NCBI GenBank assembly: GCA_944320385.1
Contig: CALUHH010000018.1
Coordinates: 1 to 42,494, forward strand
Source: an uncultured Atopobiaceae bacterium
GTDB lineage: Bacteria > Actinomycetota > Coriobacteriia > Coriobacteriales > Atopobiaceae
Reading direction: 5' to 3'
Length of the DNA stretch: 42,494 nt
Position 1 is the first letter of the stretch. Each line of letters opens with the position of its first letter. Below are positions 25,086-32,524 of this stretch, one piece after another. The notes under the pieces are model-generated. The model was not told where the DNA came from. It ran no database searches and worked only from the letters and a program-made list of their open reading frames with translations. Both the position numbers and the translations under genes were made by a program.

Positions 25086-25643
25086 CTATAGCGTGTGCGT
25101 GGAGAAGATCGGCTCGTCCTCCCACCAGACGACGTCGTCGCCCGGCGCCTCGAGCGTGGCGGGCACGTCGATGAGCCGCTGGTTGGACGACCCGCGGAAG
25201 CGCAGCGTGATGTCGTGGAGGTCCTGCACGAAGGGCCCGTCCACGAGGACGTCGAGCGTGTCGAGCAGCCGGTCCGTGACGTCCCCCAGGTTCCAGGCGC
25301 CGCCGGGCGCCAGCTGGTCCCAGGTGTGGCCCGAGAAGAGCCAGATGGACTTGCTGTCCCCAAAGCGCGCGCGCACCGCCTCGAGAAAGCCCACGAGCCC
25401 GGCCTGGTTCTCCGGTTCCATGGGCTCGCCGCCCAGGATGGTGAGGCCGTCCACGTAGGGCACGTCCAGCGAGTCCATGATCTTCTCGGCCACCTCGTCC
25501 GTGAACGGCTCGCCCGCGTCGAAGTCCCACGCCTCCTCGTTGAAGCAGTTGGGGCAGTGCAGGCGGCACCCGGAGACGAAGAGCGTGGTGCGCACGCCCA
25601 CGCCGTTGGCGATGTCGCAGTACTTGATGTTCGCGTAGTTCAT
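25086..25643 (-). CDS. nrdG: Anaerobic ribonucleotide reductase activating enzyme (radical SAM)
   Basis: Encodes 185 residues from the ATG at 25643, which has GGGAG five bases upstream; an ATG at 25655 is the alternative. MNYANIKYCDIANGVGVRTTLFVSGCRLHCPNCFNEEAW is the NrdG opening, with the radical-SAM cysteines at 26, 30 and 33 (CxxxCxxC) that hold a [4Fe-4S] cluster. LTILGGEPMEPENQ follows, then IWLFSGHTWDQL and LVDGPFVQDLHDITLRFRGSSNQRLIDV, the last typical of NrdG. It uses SAM to create the glycyl radical on NrdD. It lies 173 bp after nrdD in the same direction; a complex inverted repeat sits in the gap. Confidence 0.95.
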   Translation of the reverse strand: MNYANIKYCDIANGVGVRTTLFVSGCRLHCPNCFNEEAWDFDAGEPFTDEVAEKIMDSLDVPYVDGLTILGGEPMEPENQAGLVGFLEAVRARFGDSKSIWLFSGHTWDQLAPGGAWNLGDVTDRLLDTLDVLVDGPFVQDLHDITLRFRGSSNQRLIDVPATLEAPGDDVVWWEDEPIFSTHTL

Positions 25644-25727
25644 TCCAACTCCCATTTGCCGAGAATTGCCGAGAAGAACTGCGGGGTCGTAGCCGGGCCA
25701 AGGCCCGCGTGCCGCACCGAGAGACGA

Positions 25728-25816
25728 CTCGCGGCGGACCCCAGGAGATGAGGTCCGCCGCGAGTTCTTTGCGCAGCAAAGCTGTTTGAGCGCCGGACCT
25801 CATCTCCTGGGGTCCG
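25728..25816. repeat. Overlapping inverted repeats between nrdD and nrdG
   Basis: CGGACCCCAGGAGATGAGG plus TCCG (25735-25757) pairs perfectly with 25794-25816. The same left arm can instead fold with its own right flank: CTCGCGGCGGACC (25728-25740) with 25752-25764. The two stems exclude each other. The loop contains TTTGCGCAGCAAAGCTGTTTGAGC, closely like the loop of the leuDB leader stem. It may act as a terminator or switch between nrdD and nrdG. Confidence 0.65.
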
Positions 25817-25828
25817 CCCGGGGGGGCC

Positions 25829-28051
25829 CTACAGGTGCAGCACGCGGTCCTTGATCTCCTCGGTGCGGCCCTGGTTCCAGAACTGGGTGCCGATGTAGCC
25901 GCAGGTGCGCCGGGCGACGTTCATCTTGGACTGGTCGCGGTTGCCGCAGTGCGGGCACTCCCAGACGAGCTTGCCGTCGTCCTCCACGATCTGGATCTCG
26001 CCGTCGTAGCCGCAGACCTGGCAGTAGTCGCTCTTGGTGTTGAGCTCGGCGTACATGATGTGGTCGTAGATGTACTGCATGACGGAGATGACGGCCTCGA
26101 GGTTGTCCTGCATGTTGGGGACCTCGACGTAGGAGATCGCGCCGCCGGGGGAGAGGCGCTGGAACTCGGACTCAAAGCGCAGCTTGGTGAAGGCGTCGAT
26201 CTCCTCGGTCACGTGGACGTGGTAGCTGTTGGTGATGTAGCCCTTGTCCGTGATGCCCGGGATGATGCCAAAGCGGCGCTGGAGGCACTTCGCGAACTTG
26301 TAGGTGGTGGACTCGAGGGGCGTGCCGTAGAGCGAGTAGTCGATGTTCTCGGCGGCCTTCCACTCGGCGCACTTGTCGTTCATGCGCTGCATGACGGCCA
26401 GGGCGAACGGCGTGGCCTCCTTGTCGGTGTGGCTGTGGCCGGTCATGGCCTTGACGCACTCGTAGAGGCCGGCGTAGCCGAGGGAGATGGTGGAGTAGCC
26501 GCCGTAGAGGAGCTTGTCGATCTTCTCGCCCTTCTTGAGGCGGGCGAGGGCGCCGTACTGCCACAGGATCGGGGCGGCGTCGGAGGTGGTGCCGCGCAGG
26601 CGCTCGTGGCGGCAGCGCAGGGCGCGGTGGCAGAGCTCCAGGCGCTCGTCGAAGATCTCCCAGAACTTGTCCATGTCGCGGTTGGCGGAGAGGGCCACGT
26701 CCACGAGGTTGATGGTCACGACGCCCTGGTTGAAGCGGCCGTAGTACTTGGGCTTGCCGGGCTCGTAGTTGCCGGCGTTGGCCACGTTGTCAAAGCCGTT
26801 GCCCGAGCGGTCCGGGGTGAGGAAGGAGCGGCAGCCCATGCAGGTGTAGCAGTCGCCGTTGCCCTCGGTCTCGCCCTTGGAGAGCTTGTACTCGCGCATC
26901 TTCTTCTCGGAGATGTAGTCGGGCACCATGCGCTTGGCGGTGCACTTGGCGGCGAGCTTGGTGAGGTAGAAGTACGGGGTGCCCTCGCGGACGTTGTCCT
27001 CCTCGAGCACGTAGATGAGCTTCGGGAACGCCGGGGTGATCCAGACGCCGGCCTCGTTCTTGACGCCCTGGTAGCGCTGCTTGAGCATCTCCTCGATGCA
27101 CATGGCCAGGTCGGCCTTCTCCTGCTCGTTCTTGGCCTCGTTGAGGTACATGAAGACCGTGATGAACGGGGCCTGGCCGTTGGTGGTCATGAGGGTGACG
27201 ACCTGGTACTGGATGGTCTGGACGCCGCGGGCGACCTCCTCGCGCAGGCGCTTCTCCACGATCTGGGCGACCTTCTCGTCGCCGGGGTGCGCACCGATGA
27301 CGGCCATCTCGGCCTCGACCTGGCGGCGGATCTTCTGGCGGCTCACGTCCACGAACGGCGCGAGGTGCGTGAGCGAGATGGACTGCCCGCCGTACTGGCA
27401 GGAGGCCACCTGCGCGATGATCTGCGTCGCGATGTTGCACGCCGTGGAGAAGCTGTGCGGGCGCTCGATGAGGGTGCCGGAGATGACGGTGCCGTTCTGC
27501 AGCATGTCCTCGAGGTTGATGAGGTCGCAGTTGTGCATGTGCTGCGCGAAGTAGTCGGAGTCGTGGAAGTGGATGATGCCCTCGTTGTGGGCCTCCACGA
27601 CCTCGGCGGGGAGCAGCTCGCGCATCGTGAGGTCCTTGGAGACCTCGCCGGCCATGTAGTCGCGCTGGACGGAGACCACCGTGGGGTTCTTGTTGGAGTT
27701 CTCCTGCTTGACCTCCTCGTTGTTGCACTCGATGAGCGCGAGGATCTTGTCGTCGGTGGTGTTCTTGTGGCGCTTCTGGTTCTGCACGTAGCGGTAGATG
27801 ATGTACTTGCGGGCCACCTCAAAGTGGTCGAGGGCCATGAGCTGGTCCTCGACGAGGTCCTGGACCTCCTCGACGGTGACGGTGTGGCCGGCCTCCATGC
27901 ACTCGTCGGTGACGTTGAGGGAGGCGAACTTCACCTCGCGCTCCGTGAGGCGCTCGCTCTGGGGCACCTCGTTGTTGGCGGCGCGGATGGCGTTCTCGAT
28001 CTTGGAGATGTCGAAGGTGACCTCCGAGCCGTTGCGCTTGATGATCTTCAT
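25829..28051 (-). CDS. nrdD: Anaerobic ribonucleoside-triphosphate reductase (class III)
   Basis: Encodes 740 residues with a GAAGAGG ribosome site. Residues 1-95 are an ATP-cone (MKIIKRNGSEVTFDISKIENAI) for allosteric control. The catalytic barrel includes MHNCDLINLEDMLQNG, ERPHSFSTACNIATQII and YGGQSISLTHLAPFVDVSRQK. The C-terminus has a four-cysteine zinc site (CQVC and CPHC) and the glycyl-radical motif RRTCGYIG with Gly718. It reduces ribonucleoside triphosphates to deoxy forms, needs NrdG activation and is destroyed by oxygen, fitting a strict anaerobe. Length fits the family (about 700-780). Two NrdR-box-like sites and two DnaA-box-like sites lie upstream. Confidence 0.96.
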   Translation of the reverse strand: MKIIKRNGSEVTFDISKIENAIRAANNEVPQSERLTEREVKFASLNVTDECMEAGHTVTVEEVQDLVEDQLMALDHFEVARKYIIYRYVQNQKRHKNTTDDKILALIECNNEEVKQENSNKNPTVVSVQRDYMAGEVSKDLTMRELLPAEVVEAHNEGIIHFHDSDYFAQHMHNCDLINLEDMLQNGTVISGTLIERPHSFSTACNIATQIIAQVASCQYGGQSISLTHLAPFVDVSRQKIRRQVEAEMAVIGAHPGDEKVAQIVEKRLREEVARGVQTIQYQVVTLMTTNGQAPFITVFMYLNEAKNEQEKADLAMCIEEMLKQRYQGVKNEAGVWITPAFPKLIYVLEEDNVREGTPYFYLTKLAAKCTAKRMVPDYISEKKMREYKLSKGETEGNGDCYTCMGCRSFLTPDRSGNGFDNVANAGNYEPGKPKYYGRFNQGVVTINLVDVALSANRDMDKFWEIFDERLELCHRALRCRHERLRGTTSDAAPILWQYGALARLKKGEKIDKLLYGGYSTISLGYAGLYECVKAMTGHSHTDKEATPFALAVMQRMNDKCAEWKAAENIDYSLYGTPLESTTYKFAKCLQRRFGIIPGITDKGYITNSYHVHVTEEIDAFTKLRFESEFQRLSPGGAISYVEVPNMQDNLEAVISVMQYIYDHIMYAELNTKSDYCQVCGYDGEIQIVEDDGKLVWECPHCGNRDQSKMNVARRTCGYIGTQFWNQGRTEEIKDRVLHL

Positions 28052-28116
28052 TGCGGCCTCTTCCCGTTAAAGACGCGCCCTCGAGGGGCGCCCTGAGCTG
28101 CTGATTGCCTTTCTTG

Positions 28117-28165
28117 TCACACCATATAGTGTGCGCAGGAACCACTATGGCACAAGTGATAGTGG
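28117..28165 (-). promoter_or_regulatory. Two NrdR-box-like sites upstream of nrdD
   Basis: On the minus strand ACACTATATGGTGTGA (28132-28117) and CCACTATCACTTGTGC (28165-28150) match the NrdR consensus (ACACTATATATTGTGT-like) at about 13 and 12 of 16 positions. They are 33 bp apart, about three helical turns, the usual arrangement for this ATP/dATP-sensing repressor. The box nearer the gene is about 65 bp before the nrdD ATG and may overlap the -10 region (TATATG/CACTAT). nrdR itself is not in the window. Confidence 0.75.
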
Positions 28166-28192
28166 TTTGGAGGCGAGAAAAACACAAGATAT

Positions 28193-28223
28193 TGTTGATA
28201 ACCTGCTGAGATGCTGTCGATAA
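28193..28223 (-). promoter_or_regulatory. Two DnaA-box-like 9-mers upstream of nrdD
   Basis: On the minus strand TTATCAACA (28201-28193) and TTATCGACA (28223-28215) each differ from TTATNCACA only at position 6 and are 22 bp apart. They lie in an AT-rich block just upstream of the NrdR-like sites. DnaA boxes near class I nrd promoters are known in E. coli; here the class III gene would be the target. Both deviate at the same base, so they could belong to another factor. Confidence 0.4.
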
Positions 28224-28369
28224 GCCATATCGGCGCAGGTAGGGAAAATGCGCCGGGAAAAAGCATTTCCTCAAATTGACATTGATGTTTCCATGAGCGG
28301 CGCGGCGAGCGGCGCGCGCGGCGCAAGGGGTAGAGTGGACGGGGTAACGCTCAGGGGGAAGGGACGGAC

Positions 28370-29530
28370 ATGCAGTTCTCAAAGCGGCTCGACCTGTTTG
28401 GCGACGAGGTGTTCGCCGCGCTCAACGTGCGGAGGCGCGAGCTCGAGGCCGCCGGCCGGCAGGTCTTTGACCTCTCGGTGGGCACGCCGGACTTCGAGCC
28501 GCCGGCCCACGTGGTCGAGGCCCTGCGCGCGTCCGCGGCCGACCCCGCCAACTGGAAGTACTCGCTGCACGACAAGGACGAGCTGCTCGACGCCGTCTGC
28601 GGCTACTACGAGAGCCGCTTCGGCGTGACCGGCGTCACGCGCGACATGGTGATGAGCTGCCGCGGCACCCAGGAGGGCCTGGGGCACGTGGTCGCCGCGC
28701 TCGCGGACCCCGGCGACCTCGGCCTGGTGCCCGATCCGTGCTACCCCGTCTTCCAGAACGCGACGCTGCTCGCCGGCGCGCGCCCCTTCTACTACCCGCT
28801 CACGGCCGAGCACGGCTTCCTGCCGCACCTGGCCGACGTGCCGGCGGACGTGGCCGACGCCGCCAAGTACCTCATCCTGTCGCTTCCCGCCAACCCGGTG
28901 GGCTCGGTGGGGACGCCGGAGGTCTACGAGGAGGCCATCGCCTTCGCCCGCGCCCACGACCTCGTGATCATTCACGACAACGCCTACTCCGACATCGTCT
29001 TCGACGGCGAGCCGGGCGGCTCGTTCCTGGCGTACCCCGGCGCCGCCGAGGTGGGCGTGGAGTTTCTCTCGCTCTCCAAGTCCTTCAACGTCACGGGCGC
29101 GCGCCTCTCGTTTCTGGTGGGCCGCCCGGACGTGGTCGCCGCCGCGCGCAAGCTCCGCGGCCAGGTGGACTTTGGCATGTTCTACCCCGAGCAGGACGCC
29201 GCGATCGCCGCGCTCACGGGGCCGCGCGACGCCGTCGAGCGCCAGCGCCTGCTCTACCAGGAGCGCCGCGACGCCCTGTGCGACGGTCTGGAGGCCATCG
29301 GCTGGGAGCGCCCCAACGCGCACGGCTCGATGTTCGTGTGGGCGCGCCTGCCGCACGGCCGCACGGACTCCGTGTCCTTCTCGCTCGAGCTCATGGAGCG
29401 CGCGGGCGTGATCGTGACGCCGGGCGCGAGCTTTGGGCCCTCGGGCGAGGGCTACGTCCGCATGGCCCTGGTCATGCCGCCGGAGCGCCTGCGCGAGGCC
29501 GTGGCCGCCATCGCCTCCTCCGGGCTCTAG
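28370..29530 (+). CDS. Class I/II PLP aminotransferase
   Basis: Encodes 386 residues with a GGGAAGGGA ribosome site; TAGAGT at 28331-28336 is a possible -10. A fold-type I aminotransferase: FDLSVGTPDFEPPAHVVEAL at the N-terminus, CRGTQEGLGHVVAALADPGDLGLVPDPCYPVF, LSLPANPVGSVG, VIIHDNAYSDIVFDG and the PLP lysine Lys237 in SLSKSFNVTGARLSFLVG. The pattern is close to the group holding LL-diaminopimelate aminotransferase and MtnE-like or alanine/aspartate aminotransferases. Substrate cannot be fixed from sequence. It is transcribed divergently from nrdD. The HAD phosphatase gene follows 9 bp after its stop, so they form a two-gene unit. Confidence 0.88.
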   Translation: MQFSKRLDLFGDEVFAALNVRRRELEAAGRQVFDLSVGTPDFEPPAHVVEALRASAADPANWKYSLHDKDELLDAVCGYYESRFGVTGVTRDMVMSCRGTQEGLGHVVAALADPGDLGLVPDPCYPVFQNATLLAGARPFYYPLTAEHGFLPHLADVPADVADAAKYLILSLPANPVGSVGTPEVYEEAIAFARAHDLVIIHDNAYSDIVFDGEPGGSFLAYPGAAEVGVEFLSLSKSFNVTGARLSFLVGRPDVVAAARKLRGQVDFGMFYPEQDAAIAALTGPRDAVERQRLLYQERRDALCDGLEAIGWERPNAHGSMFVWARLPHGRTDSVSFSLELMERAGVIVTPGASFGPSGEGYVRMALVMPPERLREAVAAIASSGL

Positions 29531-29539
29531 GGGGTGCGC

Positions 29540-30367
29540 ATGGACGAGAAGAACCTCGAGGCCGCGGCGGTCGTGCCCGGCAGCTGGGCCACCCCGGCCA
29601 AGGTGCGCGCCGTCCTTCTCGACGTTGACGGAACCACGCTCAGCCTGGGCCAGAACTGCGAGCCCGCCTCCACGCGCGAGGCCATCCGGCGCCTGGCCGC
29701 AAACGGCGTCATGCCGCTCCTGGCCACGGGGCGCACGAGCTACCTGCTCGACAAGATCGACCTCACGGACTTTGGCGGCTTCGTCACCTTCAACGGCCAG
29801 CTCGTCGAGGTCGGCGGGCGCACCGTCCACTCCAACCCGCTCGACCGCTCGGACGTGCGCGCCGTGGTGGAGCAGGTACGCTCCGGGCTCTACAGCTGCC
29901 TGTTCATGGAGCGCGAGCGCATGTACGTGAACACGATGGACGAGCGCGTGCAGGCAATGGTCGACCTCACGCACAACCACTACGAGCCGGGCGACCTCGC
30001 GTGGGCGCTCGAGAACGAGGTCTACCAGCTCAACGCGTTTCTCGCCCCGGGCGAGGAGCACCTGATCCTCGACGGGACGGGCCACTGCAAGTGCACCCGT
30101 TGGAGCGACATCTTCTGTGACGTCATGCCGTCCGAGGGCGGCAAGGACGCCGGCGTGCGCATCCTCATGGACGCGCTGGGCCTGGCGCCCGAGGAGTGCG
30201 TGGCGTTTGGCGACGGCGGCAACGACGTCGACATGTTCGGGGCCGTGGGCACCTCGGTGGCCATGGGCAACGGCGGGGCGGAGGCCAAGGCGGCGGCCAC
30301 CTACGTGACCGACCACATCGACGCCGACGGCTTCTGGAACGCCTGCGTCCGCCTCGGCCTTCTGTAA
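29540..30367 (+). CDS. HAD-superfamily (Cof-type IIB) phosphatase
   Basis: Encodes 275 residues from the ATG at 29540 (GGGGGTG site), 9 bp after the aminotransferase stop. Motif I is AVLLDVDGTTLSLGQNC with Asp28 as nucleophile and Asp30; motif II is LLATGRTSYLL; motif IV is FGDGGNDVDMFGAVGTSVAMGNGGAEAKAAATYVT. The cap region (about 90-200) is of class IIB. These enzymes dephosphorylate small sugar phosphates or cofactors; the substrate is unknown. Domain order is the same as in the phosphatase at 8429-9256, but the two are clearly different in sequence. The TAA stop (30365-30367) abuts a GGGGAC palindrome. Confidence 0.9.
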   Translation: MDEKNLEAAAVVPGSWATPAKVRAVLLDVDGTTLSLGQNCEPASTREAIRRLAANGVMPLLATGRTSYLLDKIDLTDFGGFVTFNGQLVEVGGRTVHSNPLDRSDVRAVVEQVRSGLYSCLFMERERMYVNTMDERVQAMVDLTHNHYEPGDLAWALENEVYQLNAFLAPGEEHLILDGTGHCKCTRWSDIFCDVMPSEGGKDAGVRILMDALGLAPEECVAFGDGGNDVDMFGAVGTSVAMGNGGAEAKAAATYVTDHIDADGFWNACVRLGLL

Positions 30368-30427
30368 ATTGGGGACAGTCCCCAATTAACAGAAAAGTTT
30401 TATGTGAATTGGGGACTGTCCCCAATT
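30367..30427. repeat. Two GGGGAC-core palindromes between phosphatase and nitroreductase genes
   Basis: AATTGGGGAC-A-GTCCCCAATT (30367-30387) and the same sequence with central T (30407-30427), 40 bp apart. Each is perfect and 21 bp; since A and T swap, the second is the reverse complement of the first. The first abuts the stop TAA of the HAD gene. The right copy ends 17 bp before the nitroreductase ATG. Confidence 0.85.
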
Positions 30428-30444
30428 GACAGAGAGGGGGTCAG

Positions 30445-31023
30445 ATGAACGGGATGGAGTTCCAGGACCTGGTGGCGGCGTCGCGCACCTATCGCCGCTA
30501 CAGCGACCAGCGCGTGGGGCAGACCGTGCTCACGGGGCTCGTCGACGCGGCGCGCCTGGCGCCGTGCGGCAACAACATGCAGCTGCTGCGCTTTCGCGTG
30601 GTGGGCGAGAAGGACGCGTGCGAGGCGGTCTTCCCGCACCTGCGGTGGGCGGCGCTCTACAAGGACTGGGACGGCCCGGCCGAGGGCGAGCGCCCGCACG
30701 GCTACGTGGTGATCTGCCTGCCCGCCGAGCTCGCCGACAACCCCATTCGCCTCATCGACGTGGGCATCGCGGCGCAGACGATGGCCCTTGCCGCCTGCGC
30801 GCGAGGCCTGGGCTGCTGCATGCTGCGCAGCTTCGACGCCGGCCTTGCCGACGAGCTCGCGCTTCCCGAGGGCCTGGCGCCGGCGCTCGTGCTCGCCGTG
30901 GGCGGGCGCGGGGAGCGCGTGGTCCTCGAGGGACCGGACACCGAGCACGGCCTGACCTACTGGCGCGAGGCGGACGGCACCCACTGCGTGCCCAAGCTGC
31001 GGCTCGAGGACCTTCTCGTCTAG
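30445..31023 (+). CDS. Nitroreductase-family flavoprotein
   Basis: Encodes 192 residues with an AGAGGGGG ribosome site. It starts MEFQDLVAASRTYRRYSDQRV, the FMN-binding Arg-rich opening of the family, followed by LVDAARLAPCGNNMQLLRFRVV, the conserved SP/APxGxNxQ region, and DVGIAAQTMALAACARGLGCCMLRSFD near residue 108, then the short C-terminal LVLAVGGRGERVV. Members bind FMN and use NAD(P)H to reduce nitro groups, quinones or enones; the physiological substrate is unknown. It is on the same strand as the aminotransferase-phosphatase pair but separated from them by two palindromes. Confidence 0.9.
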   Translation: MNGMEFQDLVAASRTYRRYSDQRVGQTVLTGLVDAARLAPCGNNMQLLRFRVVGEKDACEAVFPHLRWAALYKDWDGPAEGERPHGYVVICLPAELADNPIRLIDVGIAAQTMALAACARGLGCCMLRSFDAGLADELALPEGLAPALVLAVGGRGERVVLEGPDTEHGLTYWREADGTHCVPKLRLEDLLV

Positions 31024-31054
31024 GGCTCGTGGCGGGCGCCCGTCCTTCTCGCCC

Positions 31055-31184
31055 GTTGTGCGCACTTCACGGCGATGTGTACACCTTTGGGCGTTGTGTA
31101 CACGGCCTCAGAGGCTCTTCTCGGAAAAGCGCAGGTAGATGGGTTGGCGAGAAGTGCGCACAACGCCGAGAAGTGCGCACAACG
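31055..31184. repeat. Inverted array of GTGTACAC-type half-sites, 3 forward + 2 reverse, 19-bp period
   Basis: Forward units GTTGTGCGCAC (31055), GATGTGTACAC (31074) and GTTGTGTACAC (31093) are 19 bp apart. Reverse units GTGCGCACAAC (31154 and 31173) are also 19 bp apart. The 50-bp centre holds CTCTTCTCGG and GCAGGTAGATGGGTTGGCGAGAAG. A nearly identical centre segment is in the array at 35572-35712. It fills the gap between the convergent nitroreductase and TrkA genes. Confidence 0.8.
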
Positions 31185-31196
31185 CCCTCCCGCCGC

Positions 31197-31856
31197 CTAC
31201 GCGAACGCGCGGTGCAGCCGCTCGCGCCCCGCGGCGTCGGTGAAGGCGATGATCTTGTCGCCCGCGGCGAAGCGCGTGTCGCCCTTGGGCACGATGATGT
31301 CTCCGTCGCGGTCGATGGCCACGAGGATCGTGGTGCCGGGCAGCGGCACGTCGCGCAGGGCCTCGCCGATCACGCGCGAGCCGGGCCGCACCTCAACGCG
31401 CACCACGGCGTGGCCGTCCTTGCCAAGGCGCAAGATCGTGAACACGTCGCGCAGGTCGAGGCCCTCCTGGACGGAGCGGGCGAGAAGCTCGGCCTGGTTG
31501 ATGCCCACGTCCACGCCCATGCCCTCGTTGAACATCCAGGCGTTGACGGGGTTGTTGACGCGCGCCACCACGCGGGGCACGCTGTACTCCATCTTGGCGA
31601 GCGTGGAGACCACGAGGTTGACCTCGTCCTCGCCCGTCGCCGCCACCACGACGTCCGCGTGGAGGATGCCCGCGCGCTCGAGCACGAGCGGGTCCGCCCC
31701 GTTGCCGAGGATGACGTCGCGCTCGCCGAACTGCGCGCGCAGGGCTGCCACGAGGCCCTTGCGCGCCTCGATGACGCGGATGCGGTAGCCGTCCTCGGTG
31801 AGCAGCGATGCGAGATAGGTCCCGGTCTTCCCGCCGCCGACGATGATGATGTCCAT
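31197..31856 (-). CDS. TrkA-family potassium-uptake regulatory protein (second of pair)
   Basis: Encodes 219 residues from the ATG at 31856 (AGGAGGCG site). It has an N-terminal RCK Rossmann domain (MDIIIVGGGKTGTYLASLLTEDGYRIRVIEARKGLV, GxGxxG-type NAD/nucleotide loop), LGNGADPLVLERAGILHADVVVAATGEDEVNLVVSTLA and ARVNNPVNAWMFNEGMGVDVGINQAELLA, then a C-terminal TrkA_C domain (about 145-219, GSRVIGEALRDVPLPGTTILVAIDRDGDIIVPKGDTRFAAGDKIIAF). It is a cytoplasmic gating subunit of Trk/Ktr K+ channels. It follows the other TrkA gene by 8 bp, matching the CeoB/CeoC pairs of mycobacteria. No TrkH/KtrB pore gene is in the window. Confidence 0.93.
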   Translation of the reverse strand: MDIIIVGGGKTGTYLASLLTEDGYRIRVIEARKGLVAALRAQFGERDVILGNGADPLVLERAGILHADVVVAATGEDEVNLVVSTLAKMEYSVPRVVARVNNPVNAWMFNEGMGVDVGINQAELLARSVQEGLDLRDVFTILRLGKDGHAVVRVEVRPGSRVIGEALRDVPLPGTTILVAIDRDGDIIVPKGDTRFAAGDKIIAFTDAAGRERLHRAFA

Positions 31857-31864
31857 GACGCCTC

Positions 31865-32518
31865 CTACGCGCTCGTGCCGACCATGCTGCGGAACTTCGC
31901 CGACGCGCTCGACGCCACGGCGGCATAGATGACGTCCCCGTGCTCCAGGACGGTCCCGAGCGTGGGGATGAAGGTCTCGTTGTTGCGCGAGACGGCGACG
32001 ACCTCGACCTCGCCGATCGCGGTCACCTCGCGGACCGGGCGGCCCTCCAGCAGCGCGGGCACGTCGGTGCGCACGAGCTGCACGCCCCCGGACCCAATCT
32101 CGTAGACGGCGTCCATCTCCTGGTAGGTGAGCAGCTCGCAGGCGTGGCGGATGCCCCAGTCGGTGGTCGAGATGGTCTGGATGCCCAGGCGCCGGTAGGC
32201 CTCGGCCTTTGAGATGTCGTAGAGGCGCGCGATGACGCGGGGCACGCGATAGGTGCCGCGGGCGACGCGCGCGATGACGATGTTGGCCTCGTCCGAGGAG
32301 GTGCACGCGATGACGGCGCTCGCGCGGTCGACGCCCGCCGCGGCGAGCACGGCGCGGTCAAACCCGACGCCCAGCACGCGCGTGCCGGAGAAGTCCTCGC
32401 CCAGCTCCTCGAGCTCCTCGGCGTCGCGGTCCACGACGGTGACGTCGTGACCCTGGCGGTCCAGGCGCCGCGCGAGCCCGCGTCCCATGTGGCCGGCGCC
32501 CACTACGATGACGTTCAT
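31865..32518 (-). CDS. trkA: TrkA-family potassium-uptake regulatory protein (first of pair)
   Basis: Encodes 217 residues: RCK N-domain MNVIVVGAGHMGRGLARRLDRQGHDVTVVDRDAEELEELGEDF with a GxGxxG loop and an acidic end of strand 2 (VDRD, expected to contact the adenosine ribose), then TSSDEANIVIARVARGTYRVPRVIARLYDISKAEAYRRLGIQTISTTDWG and a C-terminal TrkA_C domain with EVVAVSRNNETFIPTLGTVLEHGDVIYAAV. It is a soluble regulator of K+ uptake. It starts 6 bp after the P-type ATPase stop and ends 8 bp before the second TrkA gene, so the three genes form one operon, linking K+ gating with a cation pump. Confidence 0.93.
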   Translation of the reverse strand: MNVIVVGAGHMGRGLARRLDRQGHDVTVVDRDAEELEELGEDFSGTRVLGVGFDRAVLAAAGVDRASAVIACTSSDEANIVIARVARGTYRVPRVIARLYDISKAEAYRRLGIQTISTTDWGIRHACELLTYQEMDAVYEIGSGGVQLVRTDVPALLEGRPVREVTAIGEVEVVAVSRNNETFIPTLGTVLEHGDVIYAAVASSASAKFRSMVGTSA

Positions 32519-32524
32519 GGCAAC

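Noticed and set aside
28193..28223. Chromosomal replication origin
   Set aside because: Only two DnaA-like 9-mers, both off-consensus at the same base, with no dnaA/dnaN/gidA-type neighbours; better read as possible nrdD regulation.
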